A DNA stretch of 36,594 bases, from the NCBI GenBank assembly GCA_024400305.1, contig JAKSMX010000029.1:1-36594 (forward strand). The letters run 5' to 3'. The notes below the pieces were generated by a model that saw only the letters and a program-made list of their open reading frames with translations, was not told the DNA's origin and did no database searches. Below, in pieces: positions 1 to 7,422 of this stretch (positions within the stretch are counted from its first letter, which is position 1; every line of letters starts with the position of its first letter). The position numbers and the translations under genes were made by a program. Origin of the DNA: Bacteroidales bacterium (lineage in GTDB: Bacteria; Bacteroidota; Bacteroidia; Bacteroidales; F082).

Positions 1-86
1 TCATTGAACAACAATTGGTTCAAATCGACTTTTTATGTTTAGCGGACAACAATAAAAAAAAATGTTGAACTGGAAATGATTTTTTT

Positions 87-353
87 ATGGAACTTGAATT
101 TACGCGCAAAGCAAGAGAAGATTTGCTTTATTGGGAATTTTATAACCCCAAACTACTTGAAAAAGCAAAAACAATTCTTAATAATATTGAGAATCATCCA
201 ACTTGGGGAATCGGGAAACCAGAACAATTGAAACACGATTTGACTGGCAGATGGTCGCGAAGGATTGACCGCAAAAACCGGATAATTTACAGAGTTAGTG
301 ACGACAACACCACAGTTTTTATTTTATCTTTAAGAGGACATTACGAGAAGTAG
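87..353 (+). CDS. yoeB: YoeB/Txe-family toxin (mRNA interferase)
   Basis: An 88-residue protein of the RelE/YoeB fold, the usual length for YoeB. Family members bind the ribosome and cut mRNA in the A site; they are neutralised by a YefM-type antitoxin normally encoded directly upstream. The catalytic set of YoeB lines up: E46 in GKPEQLKH, R59 in WSRR, R65, and the terminal H85-Y86 in RGHYEK. The 86 bases upstream hold no recognisable antitoxin end: the open frames there stop at 42 and 68 and neither resembles a YefM tail, so the antitoxin is either outside the window, atypical or missing. It converges on the ATPase gene with a 3-base gap. Toxin identity is strong; activity is inferred. Confidence 0.9.
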   Translation: MELEFTRKAREDLLYWEFYNPKLLEKAKTILNNIENHPTWGIGKPEQLKHDLTGRWSRRIDRKNRIIYRVSDDNTTVFILSLRGHYEK

Positions 354-356
354 AGG

Positions 357-1481
357 TCAAATATTCTGTTCCAACCATTTGCACAGAACCGGATCGCTGA
401 CGAAAATCCCCCTATCTGAATCAGATATCAACTCCTTATCAATCAATGACTTTATAATCCTGTTTATATTGCTGTATGAACCCAAATGAAATTGTTCCCT
501 AATTTCTGCACAACCGAAATTTGTGTGGATTCCATTCAATATCGCTCTGAGAAAATTTAATTGGAATGTCGTGAGACTTTCGGTCTGATGCATAAAAAGC
601 GGGGAATTTTCGTCGATTAAATCCTGCAACGAACGTTTCAACAAATGTTCGTCAACAGTATCTTTTGTGTTCGAAAAAAGAATCCATGAATATTGCTGAA
701 CGTATGATGGATTGTATTCAACACTTTCACAAATTTGTATAATATATTTGTTTTCAATTAGTTTTCCACCCATTTCAAAACCTTTTCGTATATACGGAAT
801 CCATTTTTCAATAGGTATTAATTTCAACGGGATAATCTCACCGAACTTATAAAACGGATATGTTTTCTCAAGAAAGATTGACTCCATCATGTGTTTCTTG
901 CTGCCATAAAGACAGTAACTCACATTTTCTTGAAGCTGCCATACGCCACGCATTCGCTTTTGCACCGACAACGAGTTTGTGAACTCTCCAATTTGTTGAA
1001 ATTCATCAATGCAGACAAGAATGTCGCAATTTTTCTTTTGCGCGATAATTTGTGGCAACTGCAAAACTTCCTCGGGTTTATGCGACTTTGGGGTGATACC
1101 CAACGAAACCGAATATTCATTGAGCCCTCCGTCAACCGAATAATTGATTTTTGGTGACAAACGTGCGATGAAATCAAATGCCAAATCTTTCCATTTCTCA
1201 AAACGGTTCTCCGTCTGAATCAAAATTTGTTCGGCGAATTTATTGTAAAAATCATATTCGTCACGGCAAGAAAAAATGTCAATGTAAACCACAAGCAACT
1301 TGTCGGTTTTCACTTCATTGCCGACACGATGGACTATCGATGTTTTTCCCCAACGCCGAGGCGACATCAAAACAGTATTCACCCCGTATGAAAAATTTTG
1401 ACGAAGACGCTCACTCTCTTCTTCTCTTCCGATGAAATTGCTGTCAGAAACAGCCTTCCCAAACACAAAAGGTTTTTCCAT
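357..1481 (-). CDS. STAND/archaeal-type AAA ATPase with C-terminal winged helix
   Basis: A 374-aa ATPase of the 'archaeal ATPase' (MNS/STAND-like) group. The Walker A loop is the family's SPRRWGKTS form (residues 40-48), and Walker B is ILVCIDEFQQIGEF (about 154-167). The last 70 residues look like a winged helix (REQFHLGSYSNINRIIKSL, then a short beta-wing ending in DPVLCKWL). Such proteins are widespread in Bacteroidota, often beside toxin-antitoxin genes or in accessory regions, and the biological role is mostly unknown. It is monocistronic, with its own promoter at 1551-1558 and a tandem palindrome between promoter and start. A role in stress or defence sensing is possible but not shown. 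Family assignment is confident; function is not. Confidence 0.85.
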   Translation of the reverse strand: MEKPFVFGKAVSDSNFIGREEESERLRQNFSYGVNTVLMSPRRWGKTSIVHRVGNEVKTDKLLVVYIDIFSCRDEYDFYNKFAEQILIQTENRFEKWKDLAFDFIARLSPKINYSVDGGLNEYSVSLGITPKSHKPEEVLQLPQIIAQKKNCDILVCIDEFQQIGEFTNSLSVQKRMRGVWQLQENVSYCLYGSKKHMMESIFLEKTYPFYKFGEIIPLKLIPIEKWIPYIRKGFEMGGKLIENKYIIQICESVEYNPSYVQQYSWILFSNTKDTVDEHLLKRSLQDLIDENSPLFMHQTESLTTFQLNFLRAILNGIHTNFGCAEIREQFHLGSYSNINRIIKSLIDKELISDSDRGIFVSDPVLCKWLEQNI

Positions 1482-1507
1482 AACTAATTGTATTTTAATT
1501 TATTATA

Positions 1508-1540
1508 TATCACACAATATTGTATCACACAATGTTGTGT
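1508..1540. promoter_or_regulatory. Tandem palindromic operator-like repeat upstream of the ATPase gene
   Basis: Two 15-base units in tandem (TATCACACAATATTG, then TATCACACAATGTTG). Each contains a dyad: ACAATATTGT at 1514-1523 is a perfect palindrome, and ACACAA-TG-TTGTGT at 1527-1540 is nearly one. The block lies between the minus-strand -7 box (1551-1558) and the ATPase start codon, so a bound protein would block transcription just after initiation. The ATPase's own winged helix makes autoregulation a reasonable guess, but nothing in the sequence proves it. Confidence 0.55.
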
Positions 1541-1550
1541 TTTTGAATTG

Positions 1551-1558
1551 CAAAGATA
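1551..1558 (-). promoter_or_regulatory. Bacteroidota -7 box (TATCTTTG) for the ATPase gene
   Basis: TATCTTTG on the minus strand matches the TAnnTTTG -7 consensus. It lies about 70 bases before the ATG at 1481. A convincing -33 element is not obvious. Confidence 0.6.
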
Positions 1559-1642
1559 AAAAAACTATAAATATTTCGGCTTTATTTTCCAAGATATTTA
1601 ATTCGGAAGAAATTCTTGATTCTAAAAATACTCATCAAATTT

Positions 1643-2578
1643 TCAAACCTTTTTCGCTATCAACGGCATCAAAATAGTCGCAATCCACATCAAAACCGTT
1701 GTTGATACTAAATTTCCCCATTGTTTTCCAAGGAGAGTAGTCAGTTCAGGTTTTAATAACTTATTGAAAACTAACACAATAAGAATTGCCGCAATCAGAA
1801 ACCTCAAAATTTTTCTCCACCATTTCACTTCGGTGCTGAACTTGATGTATCTTCTTTCAACAAACCAGCCGGTGACGATTCCGAAGATTGCGCCGCCGTA
1901 GAAGAAACTGTCGGTCTTCATCTTTTCAGGATCAACGATGATGTTTCCAACTTCATCATAATCAATAGGATAAGGCTTGAAAATGGTGTAAACCATAAAT
2001 AAGATGCAAGCGGCAACACCTATTATTAATGTATAAATGTCCTTTTCCGGATTTTTGTCTATCCATTTGAAAATGCAGTCGGTGACCCAAAGCATCAACA
2101 GACCTTCAACTAAACCGACGACAACGTCTTGCGGTGTATGGACGCCGAGGTAATTCCTTGAAAATCCGACGAGTACGATTATGACAGCACACAACGCGAC
2201 CACCCATTTGTGCTTTTTGAAGATTACTGCGATTGAGCCGTAGATTGAGGTCGCCGACTGGGTGTGACCGCTCGGGAACGAGTAGCCCGTAGCGGTTTGC
2301 GTCGCATTTCCGTAAGGCATCACGGCTGCGTCGCGCACCCACGGACGATAGACGCAGAACGTGTTTTTCAGGAAATTATTCAAAATCCCCGCGCCGAAAA
2401 GGTTCGCGAGCATGAAATAACCCCAGCGTTTGTTGACGCACAGATAGATGAAAACCATCAGCAGAATGGTGAAATTGCCGATGACAAAGTCGGAGACACC
2501 CATCAGGAAAGGCGACAGAACATCGTCCGTCGCCTCTCTAAATCTCTGTAATGCAAGAAGATAGTCGATGTCAAACAT
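1643..2578 (-). CDS. PAP2-superfamily membrane phosphatase
   Basis: A 311-aa integral membrane protein of the PAP2/acid phosphatase superfamily, which removes phosphate from lipid phosphates such as undecaprenyl pyrophosphate or phosphatidate. All three signature motifs are visible: K-x6-RP (KNTFCVYRPW), PSGH (GYSFPSGHTQSA) and SR-x5-H-x3-D (FSRNYLGVHTPQD). Beyond the catalytic core there are about four more hydrophobic segments, so it is longer than minimal family members. Its ATG shares one base with the trxB stop (TAATG), so it is translationally coupled to trxB. Substrate cannot be told from sequence. Confidence 0.9.
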   Translation of the reverse strand: MFDIDYLLALQRFREATDDVLSPFLMGVSDFVIGNFTILLMVFIYLCVNKRWGYFMLANLFGAGILNNFLKNTFCVYRPWVRDAAVMPYGNATQTATGYSFPSGHTQSATSIYGSIAVIFKKHKWVVALCAVIIVLVGFSRNYLGVHTPQDVVVGLVEGLLMLWVTDCIFKWIDKNPEKDIYTLIIGVAACILFMVYTIFKPYPIDYDEVGNIIVDPEKMKTDSFFYGGAIFGIVTGWFVERRYIKFSTEVKWWRKILRFLIAAILIVLVFNKLLKPELTTLLGKQWGNLVSTTVLMWIATILMPLIAKKV

Positions 2579-3519
2579 TATTTGTTTTCCATTAGGAACC
2601 TCTCGACTTCAATTCCGGCCATCGCACCTGTTCCGGCTGCCACGATAGCCTGACGGTATATCCTGTCCTGACAGTCGCCGGCAGCGAAGATGCCCGGGAC
2701 GTTGGTCGCCGTTGATTTCGGCTTGGTGATGATGTAACCTTGTTCGTCGAGGTCGAGGATACCCTTGAAGATGTCGGTTGCCGGAATGCGTCCGATCGCC
2801 TCGAAGAATCCATCGATCATGATCTTGCGTTCCTCGCCGGTGATGTTGTTATAGACGATTGCGCCTTGGAGCGAACTCATGAATCCGTTGACTTCGCCGA
2901 AGAGTTCCTTGGTGTTTGTGTTCCACAGGACTTCGATTTTCGGGTTTTCCAGAACGCGGTGCTGCATCGCTTTCGAGGCGCGAAGCACGTCGCGGCGCAC
3001 GATGAGATACACTTTGTTGCAGAGGTTGGCCAAATATGTCGCGTCTTCGCAGGCCGTGTCGCCGCCTCCGACCACCGCCACGTCCTTGCCGCGGTAGAAG
3101 TATCCGTCGCATGTGGCGCAGGCCGAGACACCGCCGCCCTTGAACTGCTCTTCGCTTTCGAGACCGAGGTAACGCGCCGAAGCGCCTGTAGCCACCACGA
3201 TAGTGTCGGCGAGAAGCTCATCGCCGAAATCGGTCTTCACCTTGAAGGGACGCTGTGTCGCATCGACTTCGATGACGCTGCCCGGACGCATCTCCGTTCC
3301 GAAACGTGCGGCCTGACGGCGGATGTCGTCCATCATCGTATTGGCATCGGCGCCTTCGGGATAACCCGGAAAGTTTTCAATCTCAGTGGTTTGTGTGAGC
3401 TGTCCTCCGGTAATCGGACCTTCGTATATCACAGTTTTGATGTCGGCGCGGCCGGTGTAAATCGCTGTCGTATAACCAGCGGGGCCGGAACCCAAGATAA
3501 GGCATTGAATGTGTTCCAT
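2578..3519 (-). CDS. trxB: Thioredoxin reductase
   Basis: A 313-aa NADPH-dependent flavoprotein that reduces thioredoxin in the cytoplasm. The FAD-binding loop is GSGPAGYTTAIYTGRAD at the N-terminus, the redox-active pair is C134/C137 in CATCDG, the NADPH-binding loop is VVGGGDTACEDA (about 149-160), and the C-terminal FAD motif is GIFAAGDCQDRIYRQ. Length and order match the low-molecular-weight bacterial family. It is the first gene of a two-gene unit with the PAP2 phosphatase. The 5' leader carries an unusual run of 9-base repeats. Confidence 0.97.
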   Translation of the reverse strand: MEHIQCLILGSGPAGYTTAIYTGRADIKTVIYEGPITGGQLTQTTEIENFPGYPEGADANTMMDDIRRQAARFGTEMRPGSVIEVDATQRPFKVKTDFGDELLADTIVVATGASARYLGLESEEQFKGGGVSACATCDGYFYRGKDVAVVGGGDTACEDATYLANLCNKVYLIVRRDVLRASKAMQHRVLENPKIEVLWNTNTKELFGEVNGFMSSLQGAIVYNNITGEERKIMIDGFFEAIGRIPATDIFKGILDLDEQGYIITKPKSTATNVPGIFAAGDCQDRIYRQAIVAAGTGAMAGIEVERFLMENK

Positions 3520-3521
3520 AT

Positions 3522-3560
3522 AAGTTTAAAGTTTATAAAGTTTGTAAAGTTATAAAGTTT
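3522..3560. repeat. Short tandem repeat (about 9-base unit) in the trxB leader
   Basis: Four to five imperfect copies of AAGTTTnTA lie directly before the trxB start codon (plus-strand reading). They fall inside the predicted untranslated leader, downstream of the -7 candidate at 3592-3599. Such slippage-prone repeats can vary in number and alter leader length. Confidence 0.6.
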
Positions 3561-3591
3561 CAGTATAACCGAAACCTGAATTTTTCATTTG

Positions 3592-3599
3592 CAAAAATA
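3592..3599 (-). promoter_or_regulatory. -7 box candidate (TATTTTTG) for trxB
   Basis: TATTTTTG on the minus strand fits TAnnTTTG and stands about 73 bases before the trxB ATG. It would place the short tandem repeat in the mRNA leader. Confidence 0.5.
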
Positions 3600-3703
3600 G
3601 TGAAAATTCCTTTATCAATAATTTTATTTGGCAAGTTAAATGTTTTTGTTTTCAAGTGATATATTTTTAAAAACTCAAATCACGAACTTCTTGAAAATTA
3701 TAT

Positions 3704-3711
3704 TATCTTTG
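3704..3711 (+). promoter_or_regulatory. -7 box (TATCTTTG) for the PmeII-like R-M operon
   Basis: A perfect TATCTTTG lies 24 bases before the ATG of the endonuclease reading frame. It is the only promoter-like element before the two R-M genes, so it probably serves both. Confidence 0.65.
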
Positions 3712-3735
3712 CAAACTTGAAAACGACAAACAAAT

Positions 3736-4424
3736 ATGACTGAAAATCAAAAAAATGAAATAATCGAAAGTGGTAAGAATTATTTTCGCACGACAATAAT
3801 TCCGAATCATTTGAAAAATCTTAATGGCTTGACTTTGAAAAGCTTCAATATCAATCCATTTATAATAAACTATCTGGCTGCTTTTTTATGCGGAAACACA
3901 AAACCCGAATCTTTGGCAAAGGCCTTGGTTTATCCTCGTGTCCTTGGCACAAGTATCAACACGAGTTTCGGTCAAAACATTCAAAAATTTGGAAAGGGTC
4001 AGGTATTGAAGGCATTGACATTGAGTTTGTTGATGCTTTAGATGGAAGAAAGAAATACTGCCAATGCAAAGCAGGACTTCAGACAATAAACAACGATGAT
4101 GTGGCGACGATTCTCAATCATTTCAAACATTTAATCAACAAGGCACGAATTGACAAGTTGTCCATCAACATTGATGATCTTATTGTTGGCATTCTTTACG
4201 AGGAAGGAGAGTTGACAACGTTCTACAGGACAATCAATGCTGCATATCCGGTCTATTGTGGCGCCGAATTTTGGGAGCATCTCACTGGCGACCAATGTTT
4301 TTACAATCGTCTTGCCAAGGCTTTCGGTGAAGTTGTCGAAGAAGATAACATTGATGGCAGTTGTCTTATCATGAATAAGATAGAAGAGATTGCCAAAGAA
4401 ATAGAAGATAAAGGAGGTATCTGA
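3736..4424 (+). pseudogene. PmeII-family type II restriction endonuclease, frameshifted
   Basis: The two halves of one endonuclease are in different frames. The first frame (3736-4041) gives the conserved N-terminal half: PFIINYLAAFLCGN, then ALVYPRVLGTSINTSFGQ. The second frame carries the rest: GIDIEFVDALDGRKKYCQCK, QTINNDDV, YPVYCGAEFWEHLTGD and FYNRLAKAFGEV. These blocks match the PmeII-type restriction endonuclease family as I know it. The switch falls at about 3988-4001. By memory of the family, 5-7 residues also seem to be missing between the FGQNIQKF block and GIDIEF, so a deletion of about 19 bases would explain both the lost residues and the frame change. A single-base read error is the alternative. 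The stop overlaps the methyltransferase start (TGATG). Confidence 0.8.
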
Positions 4425-5725
4425 TGACAAAATATTTCACTCAAAGTAATTTCGCCGATATAATGGGAGTTTCCATGGCCACGATGTTGAAATGGGAGAA
4501 GAACGGAACTTACCTGCCTGAAAATATTCGTAATGCAAGAGGTGAGAAACTATACGATGTCATGAAACTGCTTGACATCCCTGAAGTTAAATCGATGGTT
4601 GAGTCTAATTGGGATACAGAAATGCAAACCAAACCGCTTCGCGACTTTACTTCCGTTGAATTATTTGCGGGAGCTGGCGGACTCGCTCTTGGAATGGAAA
4701 AAGCAGGATTCAAACACGTACTGCTGAATGAACTTGAAACAAAGGCATGTAAAACATTGCTCCTGAACCGTCCTGACTGGAATGTTGTCGAAGGTGATGT
4801 GAGAAACATAGATTTCACCCCTTTGAAAGGGAAAGTTGATTTTGTTTCAGGAGGCTTCCCGTGCCAAGCTTTTTCATACGCAGGGAAAGGTGGCGGTTTC
4901 AGCGACACCCGCGGCACCTTGTTTTTTGAACTTGCCCGCGCCGTCAAAGAGATTCAGCCAAAAGTCTTCATGGGAGAAAACGTGAAAGGTCTGACTTCCC
5001 ATGACAACGGGCAAACGATAGAAACCATCAAAAACACTATTGCAGAACTTGGATACACACTTGTAGAGCCTCGTGTCTTAAAGGCAATCATGTACCAGGT
5101 CCCACAAAAACGTGAACGTCTGATTTTGATTGCAATACGCAACGATATCGCAGACAGGGTACAATTCCATTGGCCATCTCCATACGAACGCGTCATGACA
5201 TTGCGCGATGCGTTTTACAAAAGTGTCATCTTCAACTCCGATGTTCCAGACTCTGAAGGTGCAAAATATCCGAGTAACAAACAAAAAGTTCTTGAACTCG
5301 TCCCGCAAGGTGGTGATTGGCGTGATTTGCCTGAAGACATCGCACGTGAATACATGGGCGGAAGTTATCTCCTCGACGGCGGCAAGACTGGCATGGCACG
5401 TCGTTTATCACTTGATGAGCCATCATTGACCCTTACATGTTCTCCATGTCAGAAACAGACAGAACGATGCCATCCTTTAGAGACACGGCCGTTGAGCGTC
5501 CGCGAATATGCGAGAATCCAGACTTTCCCTGATGACTGGCAGTTTTACGGCAGCATGGCTGACAAATATAAACAAATCGGCAATGCCGTACCCGTCAACC
5601 TCGCATGGGCGATAGGACGTTCCCTGATTCGTCTTTTCAACGACATTCAGCAAATTATGCCACAAGATACAGCTGACGTGTCAAATGAAGTCATTAAATA
5701 CAAAAACTTGACATTGTTCGGTTAA
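4424..5725 (+). CDS. DNA (cytosine-5-)methyltransferase with N-terminal HTH
   Basis: A 433-aa C5 cytosine methyltransferase, the modification partner of the damaged endonuclease upstream. Motif I is FAGAGGLALGM (81-91), motif IV is GGFPCQAFS with catalytic C147, motif VI is ENVKGL (185-190), motif VIII is QKRERLILIAI, and motif X is QIGNAVPV near the C-terminus. The target-recognition region includes LTCSPCQKQTERCHP. Residues 1-60 form an extra domain resembling a MerR/Xre-type helix-turn-helix (FADIMGVSMATMLKWEKNGT), which suggests the enzyme may also regulate the operon. All catalytic motifs are present, so the protein is probably active. Target sequence cannot be read off. Confidence 0.93.
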   Translation: MTKYFTQSNFADIMGVSMATMLKWEKNGTYLPENIRNARGEKLYDVMKLLDIPEVKSMVESNWDTEMQTKPLRDFTSVELFAGAGGLALGMEKAGFKHVLLNELETKACKTLLLNRPDWNVVEGDVRNIDFTPLKGKVDFVSGGFPCQAFSYAGKGGGFSDTRGTLFFELARAVKEIQPKVFMGENVKGLTSHDNGQTIETIKNTIAELGYTLVEPRVLKAIMYQVPQKRERLILIAIRNDIADRVQFHWPSPYERVMTLRDAFYKSVIFNSDVPDSEGAKYPSNKQKVLELVPQGGDWRDLPEDIAREYMGGSYLLDGGKTGMARRLSLDEPSLTLTCSPCQKQTERCHPLETRPLSVREYARIQTFPDDWQFYGSMADKYKQIGNAVPVNLAWAIGRSLIRLFNDIQQIMPQDTADVSNEVIKYKNLTLFG

Positions 5726-5734
5726 AGGTTTCCA

Positions 5735-6538
5735 CTATCTCTTCGTACACTGTATATTATACCCGATGTTCAAACCGAAAAACACTTCATTTTCACCATA
5801 GTCACCAGTCTTCTTGAAATTATCACTGGTCGTAGGTCTGGAATACGTCGCGACTTTGTTGGTGCAAATGCCAACGCTTATCCCCAAGATGATATTCCTC
5901 ACGTCCATACCAACGCCGAACCTCACATACGTGCCCGCGATTCTTTGAACAGAATACTGTGTCATGCTTTCATTCGTTGGTCCATTAAACTCCTCCGTCG
6001 GAATGGCATGACCGACCCTCAAATCATAATACGGACTCGAAAGCCTGTTTTTGAAATAGCCCCTCATGTTGAGATAAAGCGGCAGGAAACTGCCGAAATC
6101 CTTCACCTTGTAATAAGCCGCACCACCACCAAGAGAAAACTTCTTGCTGAACTGATAGACGACGGTCAGACTCGCGTCAAGGCTCTTCATGGCATTGACC
6201 AGCTTGTCTTCTGTTATCATCGTTCCGCCGAACTCCGGCCTCACAGCTAAGCCTTCCCTGCGCCTCGACGGAAGACTCAACTCCGTCTCTTCAACCAGCT
6301 TGTGTTCGTTAAGCACCGTCTCCGTGCCACTTGCATATTTGATTTTAAAGGCATCGACACGGTTCACAATATAAATCGGACTATCAGGATCACCATACAA
6401 AGTATATTTCACCTGCGTCGGATTGACCTCGACGATTTTCGTCTCAATCTCCTCGCCGCTCTGCATGATAAGAATGTCTTGGGCGTTAATCATCAATGAT
6501 GAAAAGACAATAAATATGATAAACAGCAACTTTTTCAT
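5735..6538 (-). CDS. Secreted/outer-membrane-associated protein of unknown function
   Basis: A 267-aa protein with a clear signal peptide (MKKLLFIIFIVFSSLMINAQ). The mature N-terminus (DILIMQSGEEIETKIVEV, then a TYxVxxxxxFxIKY-like stretch, here YIVNRVDAFKIKYASGTE) is a small beta module seen in many Bacteroidota surface proteins. The C-terminal half alternates in a porin-like way and ends in IGYNIQCTKR, so an outer-membrane beta-barrel is possible. The start at 6538 is chosen because an upstream TTG at 6565 falls inside the -7 box. It converges on the methyltransferase gene with a 9-base gap. No function is assigned. Confidence 0.8.
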   Translation of the reverse strand: MKKLLFIIFIVFSSLMINAQDILIMQSGEEIETKIVEVNPTQVKYTLYGDPDSPIYIVNRVDAFKIKYASGTETVLNEHKLVEETELSLPSRRREGLAVRPEFGGTMITEDKLVNAMKSLDASLTVVYQFSKKFSLGGGAAYYKVKDFGSFLPLYLNMRGYFKNRLSSPYYDLRVGHAIPTEEFNGPTNESMTQYSVQRIAGTYVRFGVGMDVRNIILGISVGICTNKVATYSRPTTSDNFKKTGDYGENEVFFGLNIGYNIQCTKR

Positions 6539-6562
6539 GGCGTTCAATTTTTGATAATGCGG

Positions 6563-6570
6563 CAAAGATA
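6563..6570 (-). promoter_or_regulatory. -7 box (TATCTTTG) for the secreted protein gene
   Basis: TATCTTTG on the minus strand lies 24 bases before the ATG at 6538. It overlaps the codons of a longer possible reading frame and so decides the start. Confidence 0.65.
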
Positions 6571-6626
6571 ATATTTTTTTTGTACATGAAATCTTTTTTA
6601 TGTGAATCTTTTTTAAAATTTATAGT

Positions 6627-6656
6627 TTTGCCCTTCACGAAAATTTCGTACTTTTG
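6627..6656 (+). promoter_or_regulatory. Promoter (TTTG / TACTTTTG) of the gldFG operon
   Basis: A -33-type TTTG at 6627-6630 and a -7-type TACTTTTG at 6649-6656 are separated by 18 bases, close to the Bacteroidota arrangement. The gldF ATG follows 26 bases later. This is the most complete promoter in the window. Confidence 0.65.
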
Positions 6657-6682
6657 CAAAATTAATTTTCAAAGGTAAAAAA

Positions 6683-7414
6683 ATGTACGCACTTTTCAGG
6701 AAAGAGATAAGTAACTTCCTAAGCTCGCTCATCGGGATAATGGTGGTGGTGGTTTTCCTGCTCATCACCGGGCTTTTCCTCTGGGTCTTCAAAAGCGACT
6801 TCAACATCATGACATTCGGCTACGCGACGCTCGACAGCCTCTTCATCCTCGCGCCGTGGGTGTTCCTGTTCCTCGTGCCCGCTGTCACAATGCGCTCGTT
6901 CGCCGAGGAACGCCGCACCGGCACCATCGAGATGCTGCTCACCAAACCGCTGTCCGACTGGCAGATTGTCGGGGCGAAATATCTCGCCGGCGTCGCCCTC
7001 GTGATCCTCGCACTCATCCCGACGTTCATCTATTACATCTCCGTGTCGCGGCTCGCGGTGCCTGTCGGCAACATCGACCACGGCGGCATCTGGGGCTCCT
7101 ACATCGGACTGTTCTTCTTGAGCGCGACATTCGTCTCGATAGGCGTTTTCTGCAGCTCTGTCACTAACAATCAGATACTTGCGTTCATCCTGTCGGTGTT
7201 TCTGTGCGGATTTCTATACATAGGCTTCGAGTTCATCTACTCGATGGCGCTGTTCGGGAAAGTAGATCTTTTCATCCAGCAGCTCGGGATGTCGGCGCAT
7301 TACAGCTCAATGAGCCGAGGCGTAATCGACACACGCGACCTGATTTATTTCCTCAGCGTGATTGTCTTGTTCCTGAGCATGACAAAAATAACATTGTCAA
7401 GTCGTAAATGGTAG
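6683..7414 (+). CDS. gldF: ABC transporter permease GldF
   Basis: A 243-aa inner-membrane ABC-2 type permease with six hydrophobic segments. The block MRSFAEERRTGTIEMLLTKP followed by LSDWQIVGAKYLAGV is characteristic of GldF and related ABC-2 permeases. In gliding flavobacteria GldA, GldF and GldG form an ABC transporter; in non-gliding Bacteroidota the same genes occur with unknown cargo. It is the first gene of a tight operon with gldG, a DUF4340 gene, yhcH and a phosphopantetheinyl transferase. No ATPase gene (gldA) is present in the window, so the ATPase must be encoded elsewhere. Confidence 0.92.
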   Translation: MYALFRKEISNFLSSLIGIMVVVVFLLITGLFLWVFKSDFNIMTFGYATLDSLFILAPWVFLFLVPAVTMRSFAEERRTGTIEMLLTKPLSDWQIVGAKYLAGVALVILALIPTFIYYISVSRLAVPVGNIDHGGIWGSYIGLFFLSATFVSIGVFCSSVTNNQILAFILSVFLCGFLYIGFEFIYSMALFGKVDLFIQQLGMSAHYSSMSRGVIDTRDLIYFLSVIVLFLSMTKITLSSRKW

Positions 7415-7422
7415 GAGGCATC

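Noticed and set aside
2740-3555. Long open frame on the plus strand over trxB
   Set aside because: Antisense shadow of a strongly conserved gene; composition follows the codon pattern of trxB.
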